A stretch of DNA of 64,000 nt, taken from the NCBI RefSeq assembly GCF_900005615.1, contig NZ_LN832562.1, positions 186,001 to 250,000 of the forward strand, in the 5' to 3' direction. This DNA comes from Paracoccus aminovorans (GTDB taxonomy: Bacteria; Pseudomonadota; Alphaproteobacteria; Rhodobacterales; Rhodobacteraceae). The translations under genes and the position numbers were made by a program. Of this stretch, positions 1 to 8,858 are shown piece by piece (positions within the stretch are counted from its first letter, which is position 1; every line of letters begins with the position of its first letter). A model generated the notes under the pieces. That model saw nothing but the letters and a program-made list of their open reading frames with translations. It did no database searches and was not told the DNA's origin.

Positions 1-1017
1 GTCCCAGGCCAGCGTGCCGTAAACCGTCTGCTTGTCGACGTGATAGCGGTCGCGGAACCAGTCGCCGCTGTAAAGATCGGCGACCAGCCGACCGCGCAGG
101 CTGCCCTGGGCGTTCAGCGGGCTCTGCACGTCCAGCGTGGCGCCGAAGCGGTTCCAGGTGCCGTAGCGGGTCTCGACGCTGCCGGTCAGTTCCCGGGCAT
201 CGGCTTGCTTGCGGGTGATGCGCACGGCGGCGGCCGGATCGCCGGTGCCGGTCAGCAGCCCGCTCGCGCCGCGGATCACCTCGACATGGTCGTAGGCCGC
301 GGTCGAGGATTGCACCCCGGTGCCGGCGAAGAAGCCCCAGCCGGCATCGACCAGCACGCCGTCGATGATATAGCTCGACACCCATTGCCCGCGCGCCCAG
401 GTGTTGTCGCGGTCGGTCTCGTAGGTCGAGGAATTGACGCCGGTGGTATAGGCCAGCACCTGTTGCGTGGTCTGCAACCCCTGGTCGGCCATGCGCTGGC
501 TGGTCACCACGCTGACCGATTGCGGCGTTTCCTTCAGCGTCAGCGGCAGGCCGGTCGCGCCGGTGGCGACATCGGTGGTGTAGGAATGGGTGCCCTCGGT
601 CGTGCCGGGGGCCGAGGTCGCCAGGGTCACGGTTTCCAGCACCACGGCCCCGGACTCGGCCGCAGCGGCGGGGGCGGCGGCGGGTTCGATCACCACCGTC
701 CCGGTGCCGTCTATGCGATGGCTCAGCCCGGTGCCCGCCAGCAAACGCGTCAGCGCCTGCTGCGCGGACATGATGCCGTGCACCGGGTTGGCCTGCACCG
801 CGGTCCGGCGGTTTTCGCGGATGACCACCGACAGGCCGGTCACCGCGCCGATCCGGTTCGCGGCCTCGGCGACGGGACGCGCCGGAATGTCGAAGCGATA
901 GACCTGCTCCTGCCGCCGGTCCTGCGCCTGCGCCAGCGTCGCCGGAGCGGGGCTGCACAGCAAGACGACCAGCAGGGTGCGGCCGATCCCGGCGGCCGAT
1001 TTTCGACTGAAGTTCAT
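1..1017 (-). CDS. TonB-dependent siderophore receptor, FecA/FpvA type (3' end outside window)
   Basis: Outer-membrane ferric-siderophore receptor; the first 339 residues are in the window and the barrel continues past base 1. The start at 1017 is preceded by an AGAGGG ribosome site. It begins with a signal peptide ending near ALAQAQD, then an STN signalling domain (about residues 38-105, starting YRFDIPARPV), then a plug domain (from about 150, LKETPQSVSVVT, then VEVIRGASGL). The STN domain is the part that contacts an inner-membrane FecR, which fits the fecR and fecI genes directly upstream on the same strand. The ligand cannot be told from the plug. The barrel cannot be checked for intactness. 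Confidence 0.93.
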   Translation of the reverse strand, partial: MNFSRKSAAGIGRTLLVVLLCSPAPATLAQAQDRRQEQVYRFDIPARPVAEAANRIGAVTGLSVVIRENRRTAVQANPVHGIMSAQQALTRLLAGTGLSHRIDGTGTVVIEPAAAPAAAAESGAVVLETVTLATSAPGTTEGTHSYTTDVATGATGLPLTLKETPQSVSVVTSQRMADQGLQTTQQVLAYTTGVNSSTYETDRDNTWARGQWVSSYIIDGVLVDAGWGFFAGTGVQSSTAAYDHVEVIRGASGLLTGTGDPAAAVRITRKQADARELTGSVETRYGTWNRFGATLDVQSPLNAQGSLRGRLVADLYSGDWFRDRYHVDKQTVYGTLAWD

Positions 1018-1125
1018 AGCCCTCTCGTTCCTGTTCTGACGAGCGGCTACTCGAACCCGATGTCCCTTGCGTGCTCTCGAATCCTTCACGACCGGAACGG
1101 GGCATCGGTGCAGAAAAAACGTGCC

Positions 1126-2106
1126 TCAGGGCCCGATGATGGTCAGATGGCCCAGATCCAGGACGCGGAAGCCGAAGCTGGCCTGCAACGATGCCAGCGC
1201 CGCATCGGGGTCGGCGAGCGCGAAGCTGCCCGAGACTCGCTCTTCCGCCAGTCCGGGCGTCGCGACCACGATCCGGCCCCGGCGATAGCGTTCGATCTGG
1301 CCCAGCACATCCGCCAGCCGGGCGTCGTAAAAGACGAAGCGCCCGTCCCGCCAGGCAAGCGCGCTTTCCAGGCTCGCCTGTTCGACCGGACCGACGCCGC
1401 CGGCCGTCAGCCGCACCGTCTGGCCGGGCCCCAGCACGGCCGAGCCGGCCGCACCGCTGACCTCGACCCGGCCATGGGCCAGGGTCACGGTGACGGCGCC
1501 TTGCAGAAGCTGGACATCGAAACCGGTGCCCAGGACCCGGACCTCGCCCTCGGGCGTTTCGACGACGAAGGGCAGGCTGCCCGGCCGCACCTCGAAATAG
1601 GCGCCGCCGCGCAACAGGCGAACGCGGCGCTGGGTCGGGGTGTCGGCTTCTGCCAGGGCGCTGTCGGCGTCCAGCAGCACGGTCGAGCCGTCATACAGGG
1701 TCACCGACAGCGGCCGGGCGCGGGCGGCGACGTGATCGGCGGCCATGTCCTGCAGAAGATGCGGCCGTTCGACCCAAAGCGCCGCCACGGCCAGGCAGGC
1801 CGCGACCGCGCCGGCCAGCGCCTGCCTTCTTCGCCGCCGCCTTCGCCCGTGCATCCGGCCGATCCGGTCCAGATGGGCCGAGAGCGCCGGCCCGCGCGCC
1901 TGCGCCAGATCCGAGACCTGGCCGCCGGACTGCCAGGCTGCGGCCACCCGCTGCCAGGCGGCCTCATGCGCCGGGTCCGCGCGGCGCCAGGCCAGGGCCC
2001 GGGCTTGGCGCCGCGCGGTCGGACGGTCCGCCAACTCCAGGAACAGGGCGCGGGCGGTTTCGCGCATCGCGTCGTCGTCGGGTCTCTGGTGCGGGTCGCC
2101 GGTCAT
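1126..2106 (-). CDS. fecR: FecR-family anti-sigma factor / signal transducer
   Basis: Inner-membrane FecR-type regulator of 326 residues that would relay receptor occupancy to the adjacent ECF sigma factor. The start at 2106 overlaps the sigma stop in an ATGA junction; the frame is open further upstream but that part is only a shadow of fecI. The N-terminal DUF4880-like cytoplasmic part has WRRADPAHEAAWQRV. A transmembrane helix lies near residues 85-105 (LAGAVAACLAVAALWV) after an RRRRRR stretch. The periplasmic FecR domain follows (TLYDGSTVLLDADS, then LLRGGAYFEV), and the C-terminus resembles the STN-contacting end. The gene order fecI-fecR-receptor is standard. Confidence 0.93.
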   Translation of the reverse strand: MTGDPHQRPDDDAMRETARALFLELADRPTARRQARALAWRRADPAHEAAWQRVAAAWQSGGQVSDLAQARGPALSAHLDRIGRMHGRRRRRRRQALAGAVAACLAVAALWVERPHLLQDMAADHVAARARPLSVTLYDGSTVLLDADSALAEADTPTQRRVRLLRGGAYFEVRPGSLPFVVETPEGEVRVLGTGFDVQLLQGAVTVTLAHGRVEVSGAAGSAVLGPGQTVRLTAGGVGPVEQASLESALAWRDGRFVFYDARLADVLGQIERYRRGRIVVATPGLAEERVSGSFALADPDAALASLQASFGFRVLDLGHLTIIGP

Positions 2107-2624
2107 TCCCCCGCCTCGCGCGATTTTTCGCAGGCCGCCAGGGCGCGGGCCATATGCGACGCGACCGTACGCCGCGAGATGTCCATGGCATGCGCGATCT
2201 CGCTGAAGCTTTTGCCGTGAACGCGGTTCAGCAGAAATATGTCCTGCGTCGGCTGCGGCAGGGCGGCGATGGCCGTCTCGACCCGGCCCAGCTGCTCGCG
2301 GCTGCCCAGCCTTTCGGCCGCCGAGGGCGCGGCGGCGGCCTGCTGTTCGGGCAGGACCCCGGCCAGGATATGGGCATGCCTTCTTTCGGCGCGGATATGG
2401 TCGATGGTGGCGTTGCGCGCGCATCGCGTCAGATAGGCCGCGGAATCGCCCCGCCAATCGACGGCGCGTTCCCAAAGGCGCAGAAACACGTCATGCACCA
2501 GGTCGCGGGCGGTGCTGCGGCATCCGACGCGGCGCGCGATCTGCCGTTCCAGCCGCTCATGCTCGGCGGCGTAAAGCTCGGCGAACTCGTCGTTCCTCGC
2601 AGCCATCTGGAAACAGGCGCCCAT
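2103..2624 (-). CDS. fecI: FecI-family ECF RNA polymerase sigma factor
   Basis: ECF sigma factor predicted to switch on the downstream receptor gene. Region 2 (DLVHDVFLRLWER, then RNATIDHIRAERR) and region 4 (LPQPTQDIFLLNRVHGKSFSEIAHAM, split over the helix-turn-helix SRRTVASHM) are both complete. The start is uncertain. ATG at 2624 gives 173 residues, ATG at 2606 gives 167, close to the usual FecI length, and a further in-frame ATG lies at 2666. None has a strong ribosome site. Its stop overlaps the fecR start by 4 bases, so the two are translationally coupled. Confidence 0.92.
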   Translation of the reverse strand: MGACFQMAARNDEFAELYAAEHERLERQIARRVGCRSTARDLVHDVFLRLWERAVDWRGDSAAYLTRCARNATIDHIRAERRHAHILAGVLPEQQAAAAPSAAERLGSREQLGRVETAIAALPQPTQDIFLLNRVHGKSFSEIAHAMDISRRTVASHMARALAACEKSREAGE

Positions 2625-2744
2625 CGTCACTGAAGATGCGCGACGGTTAGCGGATCGCGATGCCATATGCCAGAGGATCGGCCGGCGCGGCGAGGGACAA
2701 TGCCAGCCGTGCGGGTGCGCCGGCCGCGCGCATCGGCGGGCCGG

Positions 2745-3668
2745 CTATCCGCCGTTCGGGCCGGCCGCGACCGGGGTCCTGGCCGATTGCGCCGCCTCGT
2801 GCCGCAGCCAGTCGACCAGCTGTTCGCAGCGCGACGACAGCCGCCGGCCCTGCGGCAGCACCAGCCAATAGCGGTATTGCGACAGGACGATGTCGAAAGG
2901 CTGGATCAGCTCGCCCGATTCGATCTGCGGGCGCAGCAGCGCCGCGCTGCCCAGCATCACCCCCTGGCCGTTGCACATGCTGCGATAGCGCACGTTGGTG
3001 TCGTCGATCAGATAGGCCGGGCTGCCCTCGGCATTGGGCGCGCCGGCATGCTCGAACCACTCCGTCCAGCCCAGCCGGCTGTCCTCGTGCAGCAGCGGAT
3101 AGCCCTTCAGCGCCGCGGGCGTGTGCGGCACCCCCAGCCGACCGGCCAGCGAAACGTGCAGGATCGGCGACAGCCCGGCCGCGACCAGCGGCATGGCGGT
3201 GACATGGGCAGGCGGCGCCTTGCCCCAGACGACCGCAAGATCGGCGCGCTCGAAATCATGCGGCGAAAACGAGTTCTGGTGGATCAGGTTCAGCGAGATC
3301 CGCGGATGCGTCGCCCAGAAGCCTTGTAGCCGCCCCGCCAGCCAGAAGCTGGAAAAGAACGGTCGGCAGATCAGGTTCACCTGATGCGTTCCGGTCTGGT
3401 GGCGGATCTGCCCGATCACCGTCTCGATCTCGCGGAACGGGCCGGTCAGGCGCTGATACAGGTGCTCGCCCTCTTGCGTCAGCTGCAGCTGCTTGGGCTG
3501 GCGCAGGAACAGCCGGGACCCCAGGTGCTCTTCGAGCGTGCGGATCTGGTGGCTGACCGCCGAGGGCGACACGTTCAGCTCTTTCGCGGCCAGGGCGAAG
3601 TTCAGATGCGTGGCCGCGACGGTAAAGACCCGCAGCCCGTTCAGATGGGTAAGATTTCCCGACGCCAT
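2745..3668 (-). CDS. LysR-family regulator, GcvA type
   Basis: Transcription regulator of 307 residues. The N-terminal winged helix-turn-helix spans about residues 10-68 (FALAAKELNVSPSAVSHQI, then LGSRLFLRQPKQL) and a type-2 periplasmic-binding-fold effector domain follows. The GcvA-like sequence features include YRSMCNGQGVMLGS in the effector domain. It is divergent from the Rieske oxygenase operon across 197 bases, the classical arrangement for a LysR regulator and its target. A T-N11-A palindrome at 3752-3764 lies between them. The effector is probably the operon's unknown substrate or an intermediate of it. Confidence 0.93.
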   Translation of the reverse strand: MASGNLTHLNGLRVFTVAATHLNFALAAKELNVSPSAVSHQIRTLEEHLGSRLFLRQPKQLQLTQEGEHLYQRLTGPFREIETVIGQIRHQTGTHQVNLICRPFFSSFWLAGRLQGFWATHPRISLNLIHQNSFSPHDFERADLAVVWGKAPPAHVTAMPLVAAGLSPILHVSLAGRLGVPHTPAALKGYPLLHEDSRLGWTEWFEHAGAPNAEGSPAYLIDDTNVRYRSMCNGQGVMLGSAALLRPQIESGELIQPFDIVLSQYRYWLVLPQGRRLSSRCEQLVDWLRHEAAQSARTPVAAGPNGG

Positions 3669-3751
3669 CGCGCTCTCCTAGCCCCGTCCGTGCCGGCCGT
3701 CGGCGCGCCCATCCTGCGCGTTTAGCTGCCGTGCTGGCAAGGGGCTTCGGG

Positions 3752-3764
3752 TGAGATTTTCTCA
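3752..3764. promoter_or_regulatory. LysR box (T-N11-A palindrome)
   Basis: TGAGA-TTT-TCTCA is a perfect 5-3-5 inverted repeat that also fits the T-N11-A LysR consensus exactly. It sits between the divergent LysR gene (start 3668) and the Rieske operon (start 3866), so it is the best candidate binding site for that regulator. Confidence 0.6.
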
Positions 3765-3791
3765 TCCATGGCTGAAGAAACGATGTTTCCC

Positions 3792-3811
3792 ATCCCGGCC
3801 CCCGCCGGGAT
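3792..3811. promoter_or_regulatory. 8-bp inverted repeat before Rieske operon
   Basis: ATCCCGGC-CCCC-GCCGGGAT is a perfect 8-bp inverted repeat with a 4-base spacer, 55 bases upstream of the Rieske start codon. It could form a hairpin in the leader RNA or be a second protein site. No poly-T tract follows, so it is not a normal terminator. Confidence 0.4.
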
Positions 3812-3865
3812 AGTCAAAGGACAAGCGAAACGTCGCGCCAGCGGCACAGCCAGCAGGGTTTCCCG

Positions 3866-5077
3866 ATGAACAAGCCCCTTCTTACCTCTCCGGTTCCGCT
3901 CGAAGACCTTCATTCCAGCACGCTGGACGCCGGGAAAGTCGTGGCTCTGCCGGCCGCCGTCTTTTCCAGTGGTGAGTTTTTTGAGTTCGAGATGAACGCG
4001 GTCTGGCGCCACGAATGGTTCTGCGTCGGCCATGTCGGCGAGATCCCCAAGGCCGGAGACTATTACACGATCCGGGTCGGGAAGGATCCGCTGGTGGTGC
4101 TGCGCGACCGCGGCGGCGAGGTGGCGGTGCTGGCCAATGTCTGCCAGCATCGCGGCATGATCCTGGTCGAGGGCCGCGGCAACCTGCGCCGTCTGCGCTG
4201 CCCACTGCATGCCTGGACCTATGACCTGGGCGGCAAGCTGATCGCGGCCCCGGGGCTGAGCGACGGCGACGGCGACAAGGAGGCGATCGCCGGCATCTGC
4301 ATCCCGCGCATCCGCAGCGAGATCTGGGAAGGCTTCGTCTTCATCACCTTCGACGAAAGCCTGCCGCCGCTGGGCGAGCGGCTGGGCAAGCTGGGCGGGC
4401 AGCTGGCGAATTACGACATGGCCGCGCTGCGCGGCGCCGACCCGCTGATGATGGAAGAGCTCGACTGGAACTGGAAGATCTTCAACGACGAATGCTATCA
4501 CTGCATGTATCTCCACTCCAGCTCTTGGGGGGACATGTATGAGCTGAACCGCGGCCGGACGCTGGACGAGGCGGTCGAGTTCAACGACCTCGACAAGGGA
4601 GTCATCTCCTACAACCTGTGCAGCCCGCATCGGGACGCGGCGCCGACCCATACCAAGACCATCCTGCAGCCGCCGATCGAGGGGCTGACCGATCAGGAGC
4701 GCACCCAGCTGAGCTATGTGACGGTGGCGCCGAACCTGCTGATCGTGGCCATGCCGGACAAGGTGAAATATTTCCTGTGGCTGCCGGTCGGGGCGCAGAA
4801 GTCGCTTTACGCCGTCAGCTGGATGTATCCCGAAACCACCCTGGCGCGCGAGGATTTCCGCGAGACCTACGAGCGCGAGATGCACGATCTGCGCCCGGTG
4901 ATGGAAGAGGACCTCTATGCCTGGCGCAGCTGCCAGCAGGGCTACAATTCCTCTTTCGCCGCCCGCGGCCCGCTGGCACCCGAGGAAGAGGTGATCAAGC
5001 GGCTGCAGACCTGGCTGGTGCGCAAATACGCCGCCGAAGAGGCGCGCGCCCGCGCCGCGCTGCAAACGGCCGGATGA
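3866..5077 (+). CDS. Rieske non-heme iron oxygenase, quaternary-amine demethylase type
   Basis: Aromatic-ring-hydroxylating-dioxygenase-family alpha subunit of 403 residues. The Rieske [2Fe-2S] site is C93-x-H95 and C112-x2-H115 (CQHRG, CPLHAW). The mononuclear iron ligands are H212 and H217 in NDECYHCMYLH. The residue that bridges the two metal centres is Glu209, where ring dioxygenases have Asp. A bridging Glu is known from carnitine monooxygenase CntA and related betaine demethylases (established knowledge, from memory). The enzyme therefore probably removes a methyl group from, or cleaves, an N-methylated or quaternary amine. Its reductase overlaps the stop codon. The exact substrate is unknown. 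Confidence 0.9.
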   Translation: MNKPLLTSPVPLEDLHSSTLDAGKVVALPAAVFSSGEFFEFEMNAVWRHEWFCVGHVGEIPKAGDYYTIRVGKDPLVVLRDRGGEVAVLANVCQHRGMILVEGRGNLRRLRCPLHAWTYDLGGKLIAAPGLSDGDGDKEAIAGICIPRIRSEIWEGFVFITFDESLPPLGERLGKLGGQLANYDMAALRGADPLMMEELDWNWKIFNDECYHCMYLHSSSWGDMYELNRGRTLDEAVEFNDLDKGVISYNLCSPHRDAAPTHTKTILQPPIEGLTDQERTQLSYVTVAPNLLIVAMPDKVKYFLWLPVGAQKSLYAVSWMYPETTLAREDFRETYEREMHDLRPVMEEDLYAWRSCQQGYNSSFAARGPLAPEEEVIKRLQTWLVRKYAAEEARARAALQTAG

Positions 5078-6057
5078 TGGGCGGCGCGGGGCATATTCCC
5101 GCCCGGGTGCTGCGGCGCGAGCCGGCGGGCGAAGGGGTGCTGCGGCTGGTGCTGGCCCCGGTCGGTGCCCCCGGCTTTCCCGCCTGGCAACCCGGGGCGC
5201 ATGCCGACCTGGTGCTGCCCGGCGGCGACGCCGCGGGCGAACCGCTGGTTCGGCAATATTCGCTATGCGGCGATCCGGCGGACCTGTCCGAGTATCACTT
5301 CGGCATCCTGCGCGAAGCGGACGGCCGTGGCGGCTCGACCTGGGTGCATGACCGGCTGCGCGTGGGGGACGAGATCGCGGTGGGGGCGCCGCGCAACCAT
5401 TTTCCCTTTGCCCCGGTCGCGGCCCCGGCGGCGCGGACCCTGTTCATCGCCGGCGGCATCGGCATCACGCCGATCCTGCCCATGCTGCGCCAGGCCATGG
5501 CCGAGGACCGCGACTGGCGGCTGGTGGCGGCGGCGCGCAGCCGCGCCCGCCTGCCGTTCCGGGCCGAGCTCGCGGCCCTGCCGGCGCACCGGCTGCGGCT
5601 GCATTGCGACGACGAAGCCGGGCTTCTGGACCTCGCCGGCTTGCTGGCCGGGGAAGGGGCCGGGACCACGGTCTATTCCTGCGGGCCGGCGCCGCTGCTG
5701 GACGCACTGCAAAGCCTGGCCGAGGACGCGCCCTGGCAGTTGCGGATCGAACGCTTCTCGGCGCAGCCGGCACCGGCGGGGCGCAGCGACCGGCCCTTCG
5801 AGGTGGTCTGCCGCGCCAGCGGCAAGCGGCTTCGGGTGCCGGCCGACAAGAGCGTGCTGCAGGTGCTGCGCGAGGCCGGGCTGCGGGTCGAAAGCTCGTG
5901 CCGCGACGGGGTCTGCGGCACCTGCGAATTGCGGGTTCTGGCCGGGACCCCCGATCACCGCGACAGCGTGCTGACCGCCGAGGAACGCGCCGAGGGAACG
6001 CATATGATGGTCTGCGTCTCGCGCGCCGTCGGCGATGTGCTTGAACTGGACATATAG
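5074..6057 (+). CDS. Rieske oxygenase reductase (FAD, NAD(P)H, [2Fe-2S])
   Basis: Electron-transfer partner of the preceding oxygenase, 327 residues. The ATG at 5074 overlaps the oxygenase stop (ATGATG), so the two are coupled. Domains in order: FAD-binding barrel with RQYSLCGDP, NAD(P)-binding domain with GGIGITPILPM and the later YSCGPAPLL, and a C-terminal plant-type ferredoxin domain with SSCRDGVCGTC followed by a distant Cys in MMVCVSRA. This is the class IA/VanB-like order seen in GbcB and CntB reductases. The frame is open upstream, but that region is shadow of the oxygenase. Confidence 0.92.
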   Translation: MMGGAGHIPARVLRREPAGEGVLRLVLAPVGAPGFPAWQPGAHADLVLPGGDAAGEPLVRQYSLCGDPADLSEYHFGILREADGRGGSTWVHDRLRVGDEIAVGAPRNHFPFAPVAAPAARTLFIAGGIGITPILPMLRQAMAEDRDWRLVAAARSRARLPFRAELAALPAHRLRLHCDDEAGLLDLAGLLAGEGAGTTVYSCGPAPLLDALQSLAEDAPWQLRIERFSAQPAPAGRSDRPFEVVCRASGKRLRVPADKSVLQVLREAGLRVESSCRDGVCGTCELRVLAGTPDHRDSVLTAEERAEGTHMMVCVSRAVGDVLELDI

Positions 6058-6068
6058 AAAGACCGCAG

Positions 6069-6977
6069 ATGGAAAGACTGAAGATCGTTGTGACCGGCGG
6101 CTCGGGCCGGGTCGGGCGCCATGTCGTCGCAGCCCTGGCCGGCCGCCACCAGGTGGTGAATGCCGATCTGGCCCCCGCCGTTCCCGATGCGCCCGAGGCC
6201 GCCGGCGTCGACTACGTTCGCGCCGACGTCATGCAGATGGACGACCTGCGCAAGGCCTTTGCCGGCGCCGACGTGGTCATTCACCTGGCGGGGCTAGACT
6301 ACGACTGGGGCTGCCCCAGCGAGGCCTATATCAACGTCAACGCCCGTGGCAGCTGGCACGTGCTGCAGATCGCCGAAGAGGCCGGCGTCCGCCGGGTGGT
6401 GCTGTGTTCGTCGATCTCGATCTGCGGGTTGCAGGAGATGCGGCCCGATTGGAAGCCGCAGACCCTGCCCGTGGACGAGACGCATGAGAACCGGCCGGTC
6501 TATCCCTATGGCGTCAGCAAGCAGCTGGCCGAGGTGATGGGGGAAAGCTTCGCCCGGCGCGGCACCGTCGAGGTGGTCAGCCTGCGGCCGCTGGCGGTGA
6601 TCCTGCCCGAGACGCTGGGCCAGTATCTGGAATTCGTCGATGCGCCCGACCGGCACTGGCTGTTCTACTACGTCACCGCCGAGGATCTGGCCCAGGCCTT
6701 TCGCCTGGCGGCCGAGGTGCCGGGCATCGGCGGCGAAAGCTTCTATATCGGCGCCGACGACAGCTCCCACCCCGCGGCGACGCTGGACTGGGCGGCCGCG
6801 CTGCTGGGCGGGCTGCCAAAGGTGGTCGACGCGGCGCATTACCGCGCCAATCCGCGCGCCTCGGTCTTCAGCAATGCCAAGGCCCGGCGGCTGCTGGGCT
6901 GGCGCCCTGTCTCGGATTTCGCGCTGCTGCGCCGGCGCCACGCCGAAACCCGGCAAAGCGACATGGAAAGGGCCTGA
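6069..6977 (+). CDS. NAD-dependent epimerase/dehydratase family protein
   Basis: Extended short-chain dehydrogenase of 302 residues. It has the nucleotide-binding motif TGGSGRVGRH near residue 9, LCSSISICG as the Ser-containing strand, and the catalytic YPYGVSK (Tyr-x3-Lys). Family members act on sugar nucleotides or as dehydrogenases/lactonases on small carbonyl substrates. In this operon it more likely oxidises or reduces a catabolic intermediate than a nucleotide sugar, but the sequence does not say which. It lies 11 bases after the reductase stop. Confidence 0.85.
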   Translation: MERLKIVVTGGSGRVGRHVVAALAGRHQVVNADLAPAVPDAPEAAGVDYVRADVMQMDDLRKAFAGADVVIHLAGLDYDWGCPSEAYINVNARGSWHVLQIAEEAGVRRVVLCSSISICGLQEMRPDWKPQTLPVDETHENRPVYPYGVSKQLAEVMGESFARRGTVEVVSLRPLAVILPETLGQYLEFVDAPDRHWLFYYVTAEDLAQAFRLAAEVPGIGGESFYIGADDSSHPAATLDWAAALLGGLPKVVDAAHYRANPRASVFSNAKARRLLGWRPVSDFALLRRRHAETRQSDMERA

Positions 6978-6979
6978 AC

Positions 6980-7585
6980 ATGGATTACGTCAGAAGCGGC
7001 AAGGTCGAATGGACGGGGGACAACCCGCCGATCTATCTGAAGACCGATCCGCAGGGGGACTGGTCGACGCTGGCGCTGTTCTTTCGCATCAACGGCTCGG
7101 ACCTGGGACGCGGCCACATGATCCTGGTGATCGAGGATCCCTATGGCACCGGCGTCGCCGATCCGGTGCGGCTGTGCTGCACCGACAACCCGCCGCTGGC
7201 GCGCTGGCTGCTGGACGATTTCGTCCGCAAGTTCGGCCTCTTCCGCCCGGCGGCCGCGGCGCTGGATGCGCTGGACATCGTCGACGGCGCGCGGTTCGGG
7301 GTCCAGGCGGATTATCCCCGTCACGTCACCGAACTGGCCGAATTCGACGGTCACCGGGTCGAACTGCGCTGGAACGGCTTGCAGGCGATGTTCGCGGTGG
7401 CGCAGCCGCCCGGCGACAGCCAGACCGGCCGGCACGAGATGTTCAGCGTCTTCCAGCCCGCGGCCTCGGCCAGCATCACGCTCGACGGCCGGCAACTGCC
7501 CGGCGCCACGGTCGAGCGCGACTTCTTCGACCGCCGCGCCCAGTCCGCGGCCCTGGCGCATAGCGAATCCTGGATCTGCGCCTGA
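6980..7585 (+). CDS. Hypothetical protein in Rieske operon
   Basis: 201-residue soluble protein that I do not recognise. There is no signal peptide and no membrane helix. It starts 2 bases after the epimerase stop with a GGAAAGGG ribosome site, and codon use matches its neighbours, so it is a real operon member. Visible features are an N-terminal half rich in hydrophobic strands (MILVIEDPYG) and a C-terminal part with HEMFSVFQPA. The overall look is a beta-rich lipocalin-like or SnoaL-like fold, but that is a guess. Co-transcription suggests a role in processing the operon's substrate. Confidence 0.75.
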   Translation: MDYVRSGKVEWTGDNPPIYLKTDPQGDWSTLALFFRINGSDLGRGHMILVIEDPYGTGVADPVRLCCTDNPPLARWLLDDFVRKFGLFRPAAAALDALDIVDGARFGVQADYPRHVTELAEFDGHRVELRWNGLQAMFAVAQPPGDSQTGRHEMFSVFQPAASASITLDGRQLPGATVERDFFDRRAQSAALAHSESWICA

Positions 7586-7603
7586 CATCCCCATGAACGC
7601 CCC

Positions 7604-7623
7604 GCGGCCGGGTTTCCGGCCGC
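7604..7623 (+). promoter_or_regulatory. Intercistronic hairpin
   Basis: GCGGCCGG-GTTT-CCGGCCGC is a perfect 8-bp stem with a 4-base loop, between the 201-residue gene and the DUF1116 gene. There is no T-tract, so it is more likely an RNA-stability or translational barrier element than a full terminator. Confidence 0.45.
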
Positions 7624-7651
7624 CCGCCGCCAGAACAGCAAGGGACATCCG

Positions 7652-8839
7652 ATGTCACAGCCAACACCGAACGAACGGGCGTTTCGCCGGATGAACCGGG
7701 TCGATCCGGTGTGGAGCGCCATGCGCCCGCTGGGCAGCCTGCCCGGGCTGGATCGCCGCGTCGTGCTGCACGCCGGGCCGGCGCATGGTCCCCTTGCCGA
7801 CATTCCGGCCGCGGTGTGCAACTCGCTGGTCAATGTCGTGCTGCGCGAGGCCTGGGCGGCGGACGAACCCGCGGCGCTGGACCTGCTGCGGACCGGCGCC
7901 GTTGCGGTCGAGCCGGCGCAGGACCATCGGGTCTTCGTGCCGCTGGCCGGGGCTGCGGGACCTTCGACCATGCTCGTCGAGGTCTCGGACCAGGCGGGCG
8001 GCGGGGCGGCCTATAGCCCGCTGAACGAGGGCATGCGGCTTTGCACCCGGCTGGGCATCCGGGACCCAGGCCTGGTGGCGCATCTGCGCTGGCTGGATCA
8101 GGTGCTGGCCCCCTGGATCGCCGAGCGGCTGGCCCAGGCGCCGCTGCCGCTGTTCGCGGTGCTGCGCGCCGCCATGGCGCGGCAGGACGATTGCCATTCG
8201 CGCACCGTCGCCGGATCCGAGCTGCTGGTCGCGGCGCTGCTGCAGCGCCGTCCGGCGGCGCCCGGCGACGCGGCGGTGCTGGACTTTCTGCGCGACGCTC
8301 CGGCCTTTGCGCTGAACGTCTGGATGGCGATGTGCGGCCTGATCGCCGCCGCCGCCGAAGGTGTCCCGGGCGCGACCCTTGTCACCCGCGCCGGCGGCAA
8401 CGGCCGGCGCTTCGGCTTCTGCCTGGCCGGCGAACCGAAACATTGGCATTGCGTGCCGGCAAGCCGGCTGCGCGGCGACGTCGAGCCGCGCTTCGCCGAC
8501 AGCGCGCCGCTACCGGCCCTGGGCGACAGCGCCATCGTCGACCTGATGGGGCTGGGCGGACAGGCGCTGGCCACCGCGACCCCGGTGCGCGAGGCCATGG
8601 CCGCGCATCTGCCCGACGACGTGCTGACCCGCCCCGCCGGGTTTCTGCATGGCGTGCTGGACGGGTTCGCGGCCCCCGCCGCCACCGATGCCGCCAAGGT
8701 CCGTGCCGGCGGCAAGGGGCCGGTGATCCTGCTGGGGATGATCGACGCGGACGGCCGGCACGGCCGGGTGGGCGGCGGCTGCGTGGTGACCTCGGCGGCG
8801 GAGTTCACGCCCGGCCGGGACGGCGCGCCGGCGGCATGA
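7652..8839 (+). CDS. DUF1116 (YlbE/AllG-like) protein
   Basis: 395-residue protein resembling the DUF1116/YlbE family. The diagnostic-looking features are PLNEGM in the middle and the glycine-rich C-terminus IDADGRHGRVGGGCV. In E. coli the relative AllG (YlbE) works with AllF (FdrA) and AllH in oxamate carbamoyltransferase of allantoin breakdown (established knowledge, from memory). No fdrA or allH is visible in this window, so the protein either acts alone or has a different partner. An amidase two genes downstream would fit a carbamoyl- or amide-handling pathway. The start is preceded by AAGGGA. Confidence 0.6.
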   Translation: MSQPTPNERAFRRMNRVDPVWSAMRPLGSLPGLDRRVVLHAGPAHGPLADIPAAVCNSLVNVVLREAWAADEPAALDLLRTGAVAVEPAQDHRVFVPLAGAAGPSTMLVEVSDQAGGGAAYSPLNEGMRLCTRLGIRDPGLVAHLRWLDQVLAPWIAERLAQAPLPLFAVLRAAMARQDDCHSRTVAGSELLVAALLQRRPAAPGDAAVLDFLRDAPAFALNVWMAMCGLIAAAAEGVPGATLVTRAGGNGRRFGFCLAGEPKHWHCVPASRLRGDVEPRFADSAPLPALGDSAIVDLMGLGGQALATATPVREAMAAHLPDDVLTRPAGFLHGVLDGFAAPAATDAAKVRAGGKGPVILLGMIDADGRHGRVGGGCVVTSAAEFTPGRDGAPAA

Positions 8840-8858
8840 AGGCAGAGGAGAAGAGCGA

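Noticed and set aside
40..2220. Open frame of 726 codons on the plus strand
   Set aside because: It is antisense to the receptor and fecR, with no domain features.
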